This document shows, in pieces, positions 1 to 8,600 of a DNA stretch of 16,461 nt. Source of the DNA: Bacteroidota bacterium (GTDB taxonomy: Bacteria; Bacteroidota; Bacteroidia; Chitinophagales; LD1); contig JAFDYP010000639.1 in assembly GCA_018267355.1 (NCBI GenBank), positions 1-16,461 of the forward strand, written 5' to 3'. Position 1 is the stretch's first letter, and every line of letters starts with the position of its first letter. The translations under genes and the position numbers were made by a program. The notes under the pieces were generated by a model, which saw nothing but the letters and a program-made list of their open reading frames with translations, was not told the origin of the DNA and did not search any database.

Positions 1-579
1 CGCAAGGCAATGCGCACCCTGACCAAAATAAACAACCTCAATCATAAGTATAACCAGGCGCAGGGCAAGGAGAAAATGGATGCCCTGATCAATAAATATG
101 AGCTACAGCAAAAAGAGCTAAACGAAAAACTACTACATCAGAAAATGGAAACAATGAATAAAGAGATGCAGATGACCGCGCTGAACCTTCAGGAAAAAGT
201 AACGGTGCTGGATGAGCTGAAAGACTATGTGACCTCTCTGAAGAAGAAAGGAAAAGAAACCAATGAACTGATCCGCGCTATCTCGCGCAAGATAGACAGT
301 GTGATCATCACCGAGCAGGACAAGTCTACACTCCAGCAAAAGATTAGTGAGTCAAGCGGGGATTTCATGACCATACTGGCTGACCGGTACCCTGACCTCA
401 GCATGCTGGAGATCCGTATGTGTACCCTGCTCAAAACGGGTATGACCAATAAGGAACTCTCCAAACTATATGGCCAGAGTGAAAAAAGCTACGAGCAGCA
501 CCGCTACCGGATCAAGAAAAAAATGGGCCTGGGTCGTGATGAAAAACTAGTGAAAGTGCTCAACCATCTCACAAAGTAA
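1..579 (+). CDS. C-terminal part of a coiled-coil LuxR-type HTH transcriptional regulator (5' partial)
   Basis: The frame is open to the window's left edge (three sense codons precede the first ATG at 10), so this is most likely the 3' end of a longer gene. The visible part has a charged, Glu/Lys/Gln-rich stretch (about residues 12-105 from the ATG) typical of a coiled coil. A C-terminal helix-turn-helix of the LuxR/GerE kind follows (about residues 128-189), with the pattern LSMLEIRMCTLL, then GMTNKELSKLYGQSEKSYEQ, then RYRIKKKMGL. In Bacteroidota this coiled-coil plus HTH tail usually ends proteins carrying a periplasmic beta-propeller/Y_Y_Y sensor or TPRs and a membrane helix. The sensor part is not in the window, so the signal it reads is unknown. 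It converges on the exporter operon with only 24 nt between stop codons and no clear terminator there. I am confident of the HTH class, less so of the full architecture. Confidence 0.8.
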   Translation, partial: RKAMRTLTKINNLNHKYNQAQGKEKMDALINKYELQQKELNEKLLHQKMETMNKEMQMTALNLQEKVTVLDELKDYVTSLKKKGKETNELIRAISRKIDSVIITEQDKSTLQQKISESSGDFMTILADRYPDLSMLEIRMCTLLKTGMTNKELSKLYGQSEKSYEQHRYRIKKKMGLGRDEKLVKVLNHLTK

Positions 580-603
580 AGCGAAAACAGGCAGTCCACC
601 TGA

Positions 604-2190
604 TCATACCGGTGCCACATCCCTGGAGCGAAGGTCTACCACCGTCCTGTTGAGATATGGGATCAGGGCGCTAAGCAGTATCATAGCTAGTAGTATATAG
701 GCCATGACCTCATAGTAGTCCATGGCATAGCGCATCTGCGTCTGGGTCTGAGCGGCATTTATCAATAGCTTATTCGCCATTTTGGCCGCTGCGTCTGGTT
801 GCATGCCATGGGATGTAAGTCGCTGCGCATACATAGCCAGCGTACGTCGCACCAGTGGATTAGTCCGTGTCAGCGTGTCCTGCAGGGCGCTATAGTGCTG
901 CCCCCGCGAGTAGAGCTCGTAGTAATTCATCACCGCTATGCTGGTGCAAAAACCCAGATATCTGATCGTAAGACCGATGGCGGAAGCGGAGGCTCCCATA
1001 GAGGCGGGCACAGAGGAGATGGCGTACACGATGGCCGGCACCATGATCACCCCCACACCGAGTCCTTGTATCATGAGCGGCACGTAGTAGTTGTCTTCAT
1101 CGGCCTGCGTGGCAAACAAAAAGAACATGCGTGCATGATAAACCAAAAGCAATGAAAAACCACTCATCCATATGTACCGTACGTTCCACTTGCGCAGGAT
1201 GAGCATGCAAGCCATAACTACTCCTGCTACAAGACCCGCAATATTGGCAAGGTTGATATATGAGAGATGCCTGGGGTCTAATTTGAGTACAGCGGTGAAA
1301 AACGAATTGGTAAGTCCTGAGGCAAACCTGCAGATATACATCGTGTATAGAATGGTCATACCAATTACAAAGTTGCTGAAAGAAAATACCCGTAGATCGG
1401 TATAGGGTCTTTTGATATGGTGCTGGCGTATAAGATAGACTGACAGGCACAGCAGGAGTGCTGCAAGCGCATATCTGAAAGCAGGATCCTGCAGCCAATA
1501 GTGCTCCTGGCCGTACACCAGCATATATCCTATCAGGATGAGGCCTACGCTATAGAGTACAAAACTCTGCCAGTCGAGATAAGAGAGAGGAAAACGGCGA
1601 TGCAAGCGTACAGTATGCATGGTAACAAGCAGCAGCACAAAGCCCGGAATGTATAAGAAGGATGCATGGAGATAGAGCGTATTGAAATCAAATGCATCTA
1701 TCAGGTCTGCAGAGATCAGGTTGTTGAGCGGCATGGCTATGAGTAGCAGGCCAAACATAACGGAAAAGCCCACCTCGCGTGCAACTTCGCTATGGAAACG
1801 TGTGAAGAGGAGGGTCAATGACAGATTGACTGTACAGGCAAATAACATACCCTGGAAGAAACGAACGGGATAGAGTAAATACACATCTGAAATAGAAAAG
1901 CAGAAAACCGTGCTCACGATCTGCAGGAAAGTGAAAATGACAAAATACTCTTTGGTAGCCAGGTAGCTAAAAAACCTACGCTCGAGGCTGTAAAATCCGG
2001 CATATCCAGCATAGAACAAGATAACGGCAAACTGTATATCTGCCGGCTCACAACCATAGTAGCCCGCTGCAGCGCTGACATTGGCCATAGGCAGGAAGAA
2101 GACCACCAGGCTAGGTATGATCATGCTAAAAAGCGTGATGAATATCAACCAGCCCGGCGCCCATTTGCGAAAGATACGATACTCATTCAT
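604..2190 (-). CDS. MFS drug/efflux transporter, EmrB/QacA-like (DHA2, 14-TM) inner-membrane pump
   Basis: About 528 residues, rich in hydrophobic segments consistent with the 14-helix DHA2 layout, the pump partner of EmrA-type adaptors. Recognisable family features are an RFFQGMLFA motif (DHA2 motif B region), a late SSVPASMGASASAIGLTIRY segment, and a C-terminal soluble loop (SRGQHYSALQ, then LTRTNPLVRRTL) like the one before the last helix of EmrB. The canonical motif A between TM2 and TM3 is degenerate here (LERRFFSYLATKEY instead of GxLaDrxGrk). An ATG at 2217 is in frame, but I chose the ATG at 2190. It overlaps the upstream adaptor's stop in ATGAATGA and is preceded by an AAAGGA-like stretch, whereas 2217 would mean a 35-nt overlap. 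It is last in the TolC-EmrA-MFS operon. Substrate cannot be told from sequence; toxic hydrophobic compounds are the family norm. Confidence 0.85.
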   Translation of the reverse strand: MNEYRIFRKWAPGWLIFITLFSMIIPSLVVFFLPMANVSAAAGYYGCEPADIQFAVILFYAGYAGFYSLERRFFSYLATKEYFVIFTFLQIVSTVFCFSISDVYLLYPVRFFQGMLFACTVNLSLTLLFTRFHSEVAREVGFSVMFGLLLIAMPLNNLISADLIDAFDFNTLYLHASFLYIPGFVLLLVTMHTVRLHRRFPLSYLDWQSFVLYSVGLILIGYMLVYGQEHYWLQDPAFRYALAALLLCLSVYLIRQHHIKRPYTDLRVFSFSNFVIGMTILYTMYICRFASGLTNSFFTAVLKLDPRHLSYINLANIAGLVAGVVMACMLILRKWNVRYIWMSGFSLLLVYHARMFFLFATQADEDNYYVPLMIQGLGVGVIMVPAIVYAISSVPASMGASASAIGLTIRYLGFCTSIAVMNYYELYSRGQHYSALQDTLTRTNPLVRRTLAMYAQRLTSHGMQPDAAAKMANKLLINAAQTQTQMRYAMDYYEVMAYILLAMILLSALIPYLNRTVVDLRSRDVAPV

Positions 2191-3247
2191 GGTTCTGTCC
2201 TTTCCGTACGTAGACATTGGCGTTCATACCTGATTTTAGCAGCTCCGTCTCTCTCCTGTCTCCTTCTATCCTGATACGCACGGGTATACGCTGCACTATC
2301 TTTACATAGTTTCCTGTGGCATTATCTGGTGGCAACAGCGAAAAGCTGGAGCCAGTAGCCGGAGACAGCGATATAACCCTACCATGAAAAACATGGTCAG
2401 GATAGGCGTCTGCTACTATGCGGACCGTATCCCCGATATGCATATGTGCCACCTGGGTTTCCTTATAGTTGGCTACTACCCATTTGTCAGTCTCGTTATC
2501 TACGATATATGCCAGTACTTCACCAGCATTGATCATCTGGCCCGGCTCTACCGTTCTCTTGCCTATACGCCCATCGTAGGGGGCTAGTATTGCTGTGTAG
2601 CTCACATCCAGTTTGTGACGCTCTAGCAGCGCTTTGAGTCGCACGATCTCTGCATGGACTACCGCCTTTTCAGCCACTATGTCCTCTACCTTTGCATTGG
2701 CAGCATCATAGTTTTCCAGCGCTGTACGGTACTCACTCTTGTAGACATCCAGTGTGGCTTTTACATTTTCGATCTGCTGGCCTGTGGCTGCTTCTTCCGT
2801 ATAGAGTTTTTGATACCTGGCATATTCCAGTTCTTGCTTCCAGACTTTGGCCTGGCCGGCAGATGTTTGGGCTTCTGCCGCACCGGCAGCCTTTTGTAGT
2901 GTACGGGCATTGCTCTCCAGTACCTGCAGTTGAGCCTGAGCTTTAGCTATTGATGCCTCTGTCTGCACCTGTTGTATCATATACTCACGGCTATCTATGA
3001 GCAGAAGGGTATCACCCCGGTGTACCGGTTGATTTTCATCAAAACGCACATCCGTGATAAATCCTCCCGCCCGGGATATCACAGGGTTTACGTATTCCTC
3101 TACCTGTGCGTCATCAGTCTGCTCGTAGCGGTGATATCTCCATAGTATCCGGGCACCCCATATAAAAAGGGCCAGTACCATCATGCCTGCGAGCCAACCC
3201 GTGATGCGCGTGATAAGCCTGTCTATGGCTGTATATTGTTTTTTCAT
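2183..3247 (-). CDS. emrA: HlyD/EmrA-family periplasmic adaptor (membrane fusion protein)
   Basis: 354 residues. A single N-terminal membrane helix (about 17-37) anchors it in the inner membrane. TDDAQVEEYVNPVISRAGG then begins the biotinyl-lipoyl-like half, completed by a second half near AILAPYDGRIGKRTVEPGQM (about 217-237). Between them lies a long alpha-helical hairpin (about 80-205) that should reach the TolC channel. The C-terminal beta-barrel carries WVVANYKETQVAHMHIGD and FSLLPPDNATGNYVKIVQR, which match the EmrA family signature closely. This is why I call EmrA rather than a generic HlyD. It starts 5 nt after the upstream channel gene's stop, and its own stop overlaps the MFS start, indicating translational coupling within one transcript. 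Role: bridging the MFS pump and the outer-membrane channel during efflux. Confidence 0.92.
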   Translation of the reverse strand: MKKQYTAIDRLITRITGWLAGMMVLALFIWGARILWRYHRYEQTDDAQVEEYVNPVISRAGGFITDVRFDENQPVHRGDTLLLIDSREYMIQQVQTEASIAKAQAQLQVLESNARTLQKAAGAAEAQTSAGQAKVWKQELEYARYQKLYTEEAATGQQIENVKATLDVYKSEYRTALENYDAANAKVEDIVAEKAVVHAEIVRLKALLERHKLDVSYTAILAPYDGRIGKRTVEPGQMINAGEVLAYIVDNETDKWVVANYKETQVAHMHIGDTVRIVADAYPDHVFHGRVISLSPATGSSFSLLPPDNATGNYVKIVQRIPVRIRIEGDRRETELLKSGMNANVYVRKGQNHE

Positions 3248-3252
3248 TTTAG

Positions 3253-4581
3253 TTATAGATTGCCTATGATATTTTCCAGCAGGTAGTACCGGTCCTGCGC
3301 GGTGATACGTGCAGCCTCCAGATCAAACCGCGTCTGTAGCACCTGTATATCTGCATCCAGGAGGTCTGTGATGAGTGCAGCCTGATTGAAGTATGCCTGG
3401 CGTATGATACGTTCGTTCTCCACTGCGCGATCCACGCTGACCAGAGCCACATCTATCTGTACCAGTGACTCCCGGTATCTGAGATATGCCTCACGTACCT
3501 GCTGTCTCACGTGGTCCTCCTGATCTCTATGCGCTTCTTCTTCCTGCTCCAGCTCCATCTTTGCTGTGCGTGTCTTATAGATATTGTGATAAAAAGATGA
3601 TATAGGGAAAGACGCTTTGATACCACCTATGCCTATAGAGTACCAATAAGCATTGTAAGGGTAAAGCATGATCTGCGGATTGCCGTAGTGAAAGTCTCCC
3701 ATGAGACCTACTGTAGGCCTCACGTTTGCGCGGATCTGCCTCAGGTGCAGCCTGCTGAGTGACGTCTGCTGCTCAGAGAGGTGAAGCGCATAGGAGTGAT
3801 CCATAGCCATGTTCAGACATTCCTCATAGCTACCCGGATCTTTTGTCAGCACTTCAGTCGGCGATACCGGGCTGATGATCTTTTCATCCGGCTCGCCTAT
3901 CAGTATATTAAGCTTCTGGCTGGCAATAGATATATCGTTTTGTATCTGCACTAGCGTCATCCTACGCTTTGAGAGATCTAGCTCCACGCGCAGCACATCA
4001 CTCTTGAGAACCACTCCGTTCCGGTTTAGGGATTGTATTTCCCGGAGCTGCCGCTCCTGATCAGCTATATCTTTTTGAATGAGATCGCGAAAGATCGTCG
4101 ACTTCTGTAGCTCCAGATACAGACTGGCAGCCTGGTACCTGATATTTGAGGCCGTCTGGTCCTGCTGTATAAGTGCCATCTGATAGAGGGCTTTATTCTC
4201 CTTGACTTTTAGGTTGTTCTTATTGCCGTTATACAGATTGAGATAGAAATCTGTACCGGCACTGTACAACACATGTATCACATCATGCTGAGATGGTGCT
4301 GACAATCCATTTTCGTAGACAGGCATATTAGTAGCGCCCAGCACGGAGCCGGCGATATTGATATCAGGCAGGCGCTCCATTTGAGCATCTAGTATGCCCT
4401 CTTGGGCCGCGGCAGCACCTTTTCGCCTTATTTCTATGGCCCTGCTATGTGATGCAGCCCTATTCCAGACATCCGGCAGTGTCAGGGTCAGCGTATCAGT
4501 GGATACGCCGGGTATGGCGTATGAGGCAGAAAGTGGTCCTACGCATATCAGTAGCGGCAGGACTTTCCTTAGGTAGTTCAT
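3253..4581 (-). CDS. TolC-family outer membrane efflux channel (OEP)
   Basis: 442 residues, close to the usual size for the family. A signal peptide is visible (MNYLRKV, hydrophobic core LLICVGPL, cleavage likely after about residue 22, near ASYA). The mature part shows the two internally related OEP repeats. The first begins around LPDVWNRAASHSRAIEIRRK with the typical AQMERLPDINI. The second ends in LLDADIQVLQTRFDLEAA and RYYLLENIIGNL, a pattern common at TolC C-termini. Long Gln/Glu/Arg-rich helices make up the periplasmic tunnel. It is first in the operon, followed after 5 nt by the EmrA-type adaptor, so it is the dedicated outer-membrane exit for this pump. A TATCTTTG box lies 18 nt upstream of the start codon. 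Confidence 0.92.
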   Translation of the reverse strand: MNYLRKVLPLLICVGPLSASYAIPGVSTDTLTLTLPDVWNRAASHSRAIEIRRKGAAAAQEGILDAQMERLPDINIAGSVLGATNMPVYENGLSAPSQHDVIHVLYSAGTDFYLNLYNGNKNNLKVKENKALYQMALIQQDQTASNIRYQAASLYLELQKSTIFRDLIQKDIADQERQLREIQSLNRNGVVLKSDVLRVELDLSKRRMTLVQIQNDISIASQKLNILIGEPDEKIISPVSPTEVLTKDPGSYEECLNMAMDHSYALHLSEQQTSLSRLHLRQIRANVRPTVGLMGDFHYGNPQIMLYPYNAYWYSIGIGGIKASFPISSFYHNIYKTRTAKMELEQEEEAHRDQEDHVRQQVREAYLRYRESLVQIDVALVSVDRAVENERIIRQAYFNQAALITDLLDADIQVLQTRFDLEAARITAQDRYYLLENIIGNL

Positions 4582-4598
4582 TTGTTGATTTGACGATG

Positions 4599-4606
4599 CA
4601 AAGATA
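4599..4606 (-). promoter_or_regulatory. Putative -7 box (TATCTTTG) of the exporter operon promoter
   Basis: On the minus strand TATCTTTG matches the Bacteroidota sigma-ABfA -7 consensus TAnnTTTG exactly and lies 17 nt before the channel gene's ATG, implying a leader of about 10 nt. No good -33 TTTG is seen at the usual spacing, which may mean activator dependence. That reading is inference. Confidence 0.5.
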
Positions 4607-4633
4607 CAGTGCCGGTATATGGCCCGTTTTTCT

Positions 4634-4651
4634 TAAATAGTCAATTATTTA
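4634..4651. promoter_or_regulatory. AT-rich inverted repeat in the divergent exporter/AraC intergenic region
   Basis: TAAATA and TATTTA form perfect 6-bp arms around GTCAAT. The repeat is roughly central in the 115-bp region between the divergent channel gene and the AraC-type regulator, upstream of the operon's -7 box. It could be an operator, but short AT-only arms occur easily by chance. Confidence 0.25.
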
Positions 4652-4696
4652 TCTGATCCGGCCAAAAAGCATTTTCTTTGTTTCCAAACATCTTCT

Positions 4697-5482
4697 ATGG
4701 GTCTGATAGCAGCACTCCCAGATATAGATCTGCAGCCGAAAGCGGCTTTTGTCATGCATGAAAAATTTGAGCGGCTGATCCCCCTGCATCAGCACACTAA
4801 AGGACAGCTCACCTACATAGAAGGAGGTATTGCGTATATCACGATCCATTTTAAGACCTACATCGTCCCAGCCCATCATTTTTTCTGGATCCCGCGCGGC
4901 ATGCCCCATCTGCTGCGCGTGAGTAACTCAGCTACAGTGGTCCGCAACATCTATTTCTACACACATGACGATGCACGCGATGAGTTTTATAGTAAACTAG
5001 GCATCTACCCAGCCTCCAGGCTACTACTGGAGATGATAAAGTATACTGAGCGATGGGATGGCCGCCACGTAAAGTCTAATAATGAAAACTTTGAATTTCT
5101 GATCGCCTTAAAAAATATCCTACCTGAGATGGGGCATAAAACCCTGCCCATCATACTGCCTATCACTGAAGATGAATCCATGAAGCGCATACTACGATAC
5201 ATGGAAAGTAGAATTTCATTGCCGCTCACACTGGAGCAAGTCAGCAGTCAATTTAATATGAGTACCAGGTCGCTCTCCCGGTTTTTCCAGGCCAGACTAC
5301 AGATCTCTTTTCTGCAATACCTCAAAACCCTTCGGATGGTAAAAGCAATCGAAATGCTGCTAAAAACACAGAAACCTATCAGTGAGATAGCGCTGCTCGT
5401 GGGATATGATAGTATCGGTTCTTTTAGCAATGCCTTCTTTGCGCTCACTCAGTCGCGCCCTTCAGACTTCCGGAGGGTATAA
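4697..5482 (+). CDS. AraC-family transcriptional regulator with N-terminal cupin sensor domain
   Basis: 261 residues. The N-terminal half is a cupin-like ligand-binding fold (about 15-100): HQHTKGQLTYIEGG followed by VPAHHFFWIPRGMPHLLR, the His/Pro-rich pattern typical of AraC_binding domains. The C-terminal 95 residues hold the two HTHs: LTLEQVSSQFNMSTRSLSRF (first recognition region), then ISEIALLVGYDSIGSFSNAF and SRPSDFRRV, the canonical AraC tail. The start used is the first ATG in frame and leaves the cupin intact. It is divergent to the TolC-EmrA-MFS operon across 115 bp, so it probably controls that operon in response to a small ligand, and may control itself. A TTTCTTTG sequence upstream is only a weak -7 candidate. 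Family assignment is firm; the regulatory target is inferred from position. Confidence 0.9.
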   Translation: MGLIAALPDIDLQPKAAFVMHEKFERLIPLHQHTKGQLTYIEGGIAYITIHFKTYIVPAHHFFWIPRGMPHLLRVSNSATVVRNIYFYTHDDARDEFYSKLGIYPASRLLLEMIKYTERWDGRHVKSNNENFEFLIALKNILPEMGHKTLPIILPITEDESMKRILRYMESRISLPLTLEQVSSQFNMSTRSLSRFFQARLQISFLQYLKTLRMVKAIEMLLKTQKPISEIALLVGYDSIGSFSNAFFALTQSRPSDFRRV

Positions 5483-5484
5483 AT

Positions 5485-5513
5485 AAAAAGGGGATACGGT
5501 TTCCCGCATCCCC
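5485..5513 (-). terminator. Rho-independent terminator of the T9SS adhesin transcript
   Basis: GGGGATACGG and CCGCATCCCC (5490-5513) form a 10-bp stem with one A-C mismatch and a 4-nt loop. On the minus strand the stem is followed at once by TTTTTATTTAT. The T-tract orientation shows that it mainly stops transcription from the minus-strand gene ending at 5654. The convergent AraC gene ends just 7 nt before the hairpin and may also use it. Confidence 0.8.
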
Positions 5514-5562
5514 GCTCTTCCGGTAAGAAAAGTGAAAAGGTAGTTTTAGGTCTGGGTGATCA

Positions 5563-5599
5563 AAACAAAGGACAGGAGCAGCAGCACCTGCCTTTGTTT
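5563..5599 (-). terminator. Second hairpin in the 3' region of the adhesin gene
   Basis: AAACAAAGGACAGG pairs with CCTGCCTTTGTTT (13 pairs, one bulged A) around an AGCAGCAGCA loop. On the minus strand it lies 54 nt after the adhesin stop and ends in TTTGTTTTG, so it could be a first terminator or an RNA-stabilising 3' hairpin ahead of the stronger one at 5490-5513. The 171-bp convergent gap 5483-5653 holds only these two structures. Confidence 0.5.
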
Positions 5600-5653
5600 C
5601 GAACAAAACCATTACTCTGAAAAACACCGTATCGGATCACAGGTCAGTTGTTG

Positions 5654-8600
5654 CTATTTTGTCACCACCACTTTGCGACGTACATCTGACCTGTCTCTGG
5701 CCATCAGATAGTATATGCCGGAGGCTATATTTCTGACGGTAGCTGTATATGGTACATTAGCTTCTATTTTCATAGTAGCTACCTGTGCTCCTATACCATC
5801 CACCAAAACGAAGTCCCCGCTGACATCACACGTGATCACAAATGTTCCGTTATTGGGATTAGGGTACAGGTCTAGCTGGATCGTGCCAGCAGGTACTTCG
5901 TCTATGCCGGTGCACACTTTCAGTGTGATCGAGTCTGTGGCGCTGTTTGAGCAGCCGTTATTGTCAGTATAGCTGTAGGTTATCGCATAGTTGCCCGGTG
6001 TACCGCTCACCAGTCCTATGGTATCATTCACTACTATAATACCGCTGAATGTGCCTCCTGTAGGTGTAGCACCCTGCAGTGTGACAGGAGGATAGTTGCC
6101 CAGGCAGAAGGCGCTCTGAGGCAAACTAAAGGAGACATTGGGCAGCGGATTGCCATTGGCCAGGGTGATCGTGTCTGTCACATGGCAACCGTTGCCATCT
6201 ATAGAAATATAAGGGTATGCACCGGGCGCAAGATTGGTGGCCTGCGCCGTGGCCAGCAGGGCGATAGCATCTATCTCTACCCAGTCAGTGGCAGAGTCGT
6301 TGGCTACATCGATCCTGACTGCATCTACTCCATAGGTGCCTGGTAGTGGCACGGATAGTATCGTAGCTACCGCTGAGTCTGCATGTGCATGCCGCTGGAA
6401 TACCCTATGCCAGATATGAGCAGGATACTCGCGTACGAAAACACTATCTATATATCCCGGTGTATTGGTCACATATATCTCGACACTGGTAGCTGCTATA
6501 GGAGTGCTGTATCCTACTATCACAGTATCGCGCTGATCGCCATAGTCAGCAGACGTCCAGGCCGTCTGGATATCTCCATAGTTAGGATAGGTGTTTGGCG
6601 CGCCCAGCAGCTGATATGCTGACCAGCTACCAGGGCTCGTATTATATTCCCGGGACCTATACAAGACGGTATCAGCCCACTGCGGACCTGCCTGGTACAT
6701 TTGGCCATTGAAAGAGATGGAATAGGCACCAGTAGAATCCTCTGTAAATAATACAGAACCATCTGTCAGGCCCACGCATGATACCGGATGCGAGACAGAT
6801 AAGACAGGTACGGCCGGAGCATTTACACTCACCGTAGTGGTCACGATCGTATCACAGCTCAATGTGTCTGTATACGTACCCGAAAGGCTGTAGGTGTGGA
6901 TGCCTACTGTGATGTGCTGGCCCTGACAGACCGCAAATGACTGGGTAGGATAGATCACAGGCAATACTGAAACAAGCGCAGAATCTGTAGCTGCGCAGCC
7001 ATTGGAACTAGTAGCAGTGGCTACGAATACGCTACTATGTGCCGGGGACACGGTGATGGCACTCGTAGAATCTGCTGTACTCCACACTACAGGTACCGCG
7101 GTACTGGCCGTCAGCAGGGTGCTGGCTCCGGGGCAGAGTGTGATCTGATGCGGGGAAACCGTAAGCGCCGGTGATGGCTGTCCGTCCGGTATCGTCAGGC
7201 TGTCCGTATAGGCACAGCCGTGAGAATCCGTCACTGTAAAATGACTGACACCGGCAGAGAGATGGCCGATAGTGACCGGGCCCAGCAAACCGACAGCATC
7301 TATCTCTACCCAGTTGGTCGCAGTGTTGGTAGCTACACCCATATTCACCTGATCGATCGGATATGCGCCTGACAGGGGGATATGCAGTATGACAGACGCA
7401 TATACATTACTCTGTACAGGCTGGACCGCATAGACGATATGCCATACATTAGTTCCGGCCTCTCTGACAGATACGGTATCTACCATACCGGTAGTGTATG
7501 TTTCGTAGATCGCTATCTCACTGGCCTGCACGGGAGGATTGTATCCCAGTACCACTGAGTCCCTATGGCTACCATAGCTCTGAGGTGTCCATGAGGTGCC
7601 TATATCACCATAGCTGGGATAAGTGTTTGGCGCTCCTAGGAGCTGAGTAGCAGCGTAGCCACCCGAACTGTATTGTGTACTATAGGCTACCACAGAACTC
7701 GCCCAGCTATAGGTAGTACTGTAAGTATGACCACCCAAAGCAACCGTAAATAAGCTGGAGCTATTTGCTGACACCTGTATCTCCCCATCTGTATACCCAT
7801 GGCATGTGACTATATGTGCCAGCGTATCCATATAGGTGAAGTGGCCATTGATAAAGGTCACATCTGATGTCACAATGCTATCACACCCGAATGAGTCTAC
7901 ATAAGAACCACTGACCGTGTAGAGGTGGCCATGAATCGTGAGAGATGGCTGGTTGCATACGTTATAGATATCATGTACCTGCGGTATAGTAGAGAAGCTG
8001 ATGACCACATTCACTATACTATCGCAACTATATGGTACGGCATGTACACCAGATCCATGATAGGTCACTCCTCTGAAGGTCACGCTATCATATTGACAGA
8101 TGGTGAAAGGATACGAAATAACAGGGACAGATGAATACTGTACAGACACGGTGTCTTTTGCCACGCAGCCATTGGTATCAGTGACCGTCACAGTAAATGT
8201 GCCTGACCCCTGATAGACCAGCGTATCACCGCAGCTATAGTTTGTACCGTCATACCAGAATATATCTTCCAGTGGTGCACCGCCTGTAGTGGTCGTACTC
8301 CAGTGGTTCAGCTGAGGGCCGCATCCCTGTTGCGCGGGGTTGATCACAGTACTCAGGCCGGCACAGATGTTTGCAGCACCATATTCGTACGCACCGATAT
8401 CTGCTGTGCCGGTACGGGCGAAAACACGCTCATCTGCAGATGGAGCTACTGCATTATCAGCTGCATCGATAGCCGGGCTGGATGCTATCAGCGCCAGGGT
8501 ACCCTCATAGCGGCCATTGCCGCGCAATACGGTATCCAATACAGCCGAAGCTGTACTGCCATAAATGTTACCTGTCAATACACCTGTCAGGCTGGCACCT

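Noticed and set aside
2191..2217. Longer start for the MFS pump at 2217
   Set aside because: It would overlap the EmrA gene by 35 nt. The ATG at 2190 gives an ATGAATGA coupled overlap with a purine-rich stretch before it.
4649..4909. Minus-strand frame of 86 codons between the exporter operon and the AraC gene
   Set aside because: It overlaps the cupin domain of the AraC regulator and the divergent promoter region, and shows no family features.
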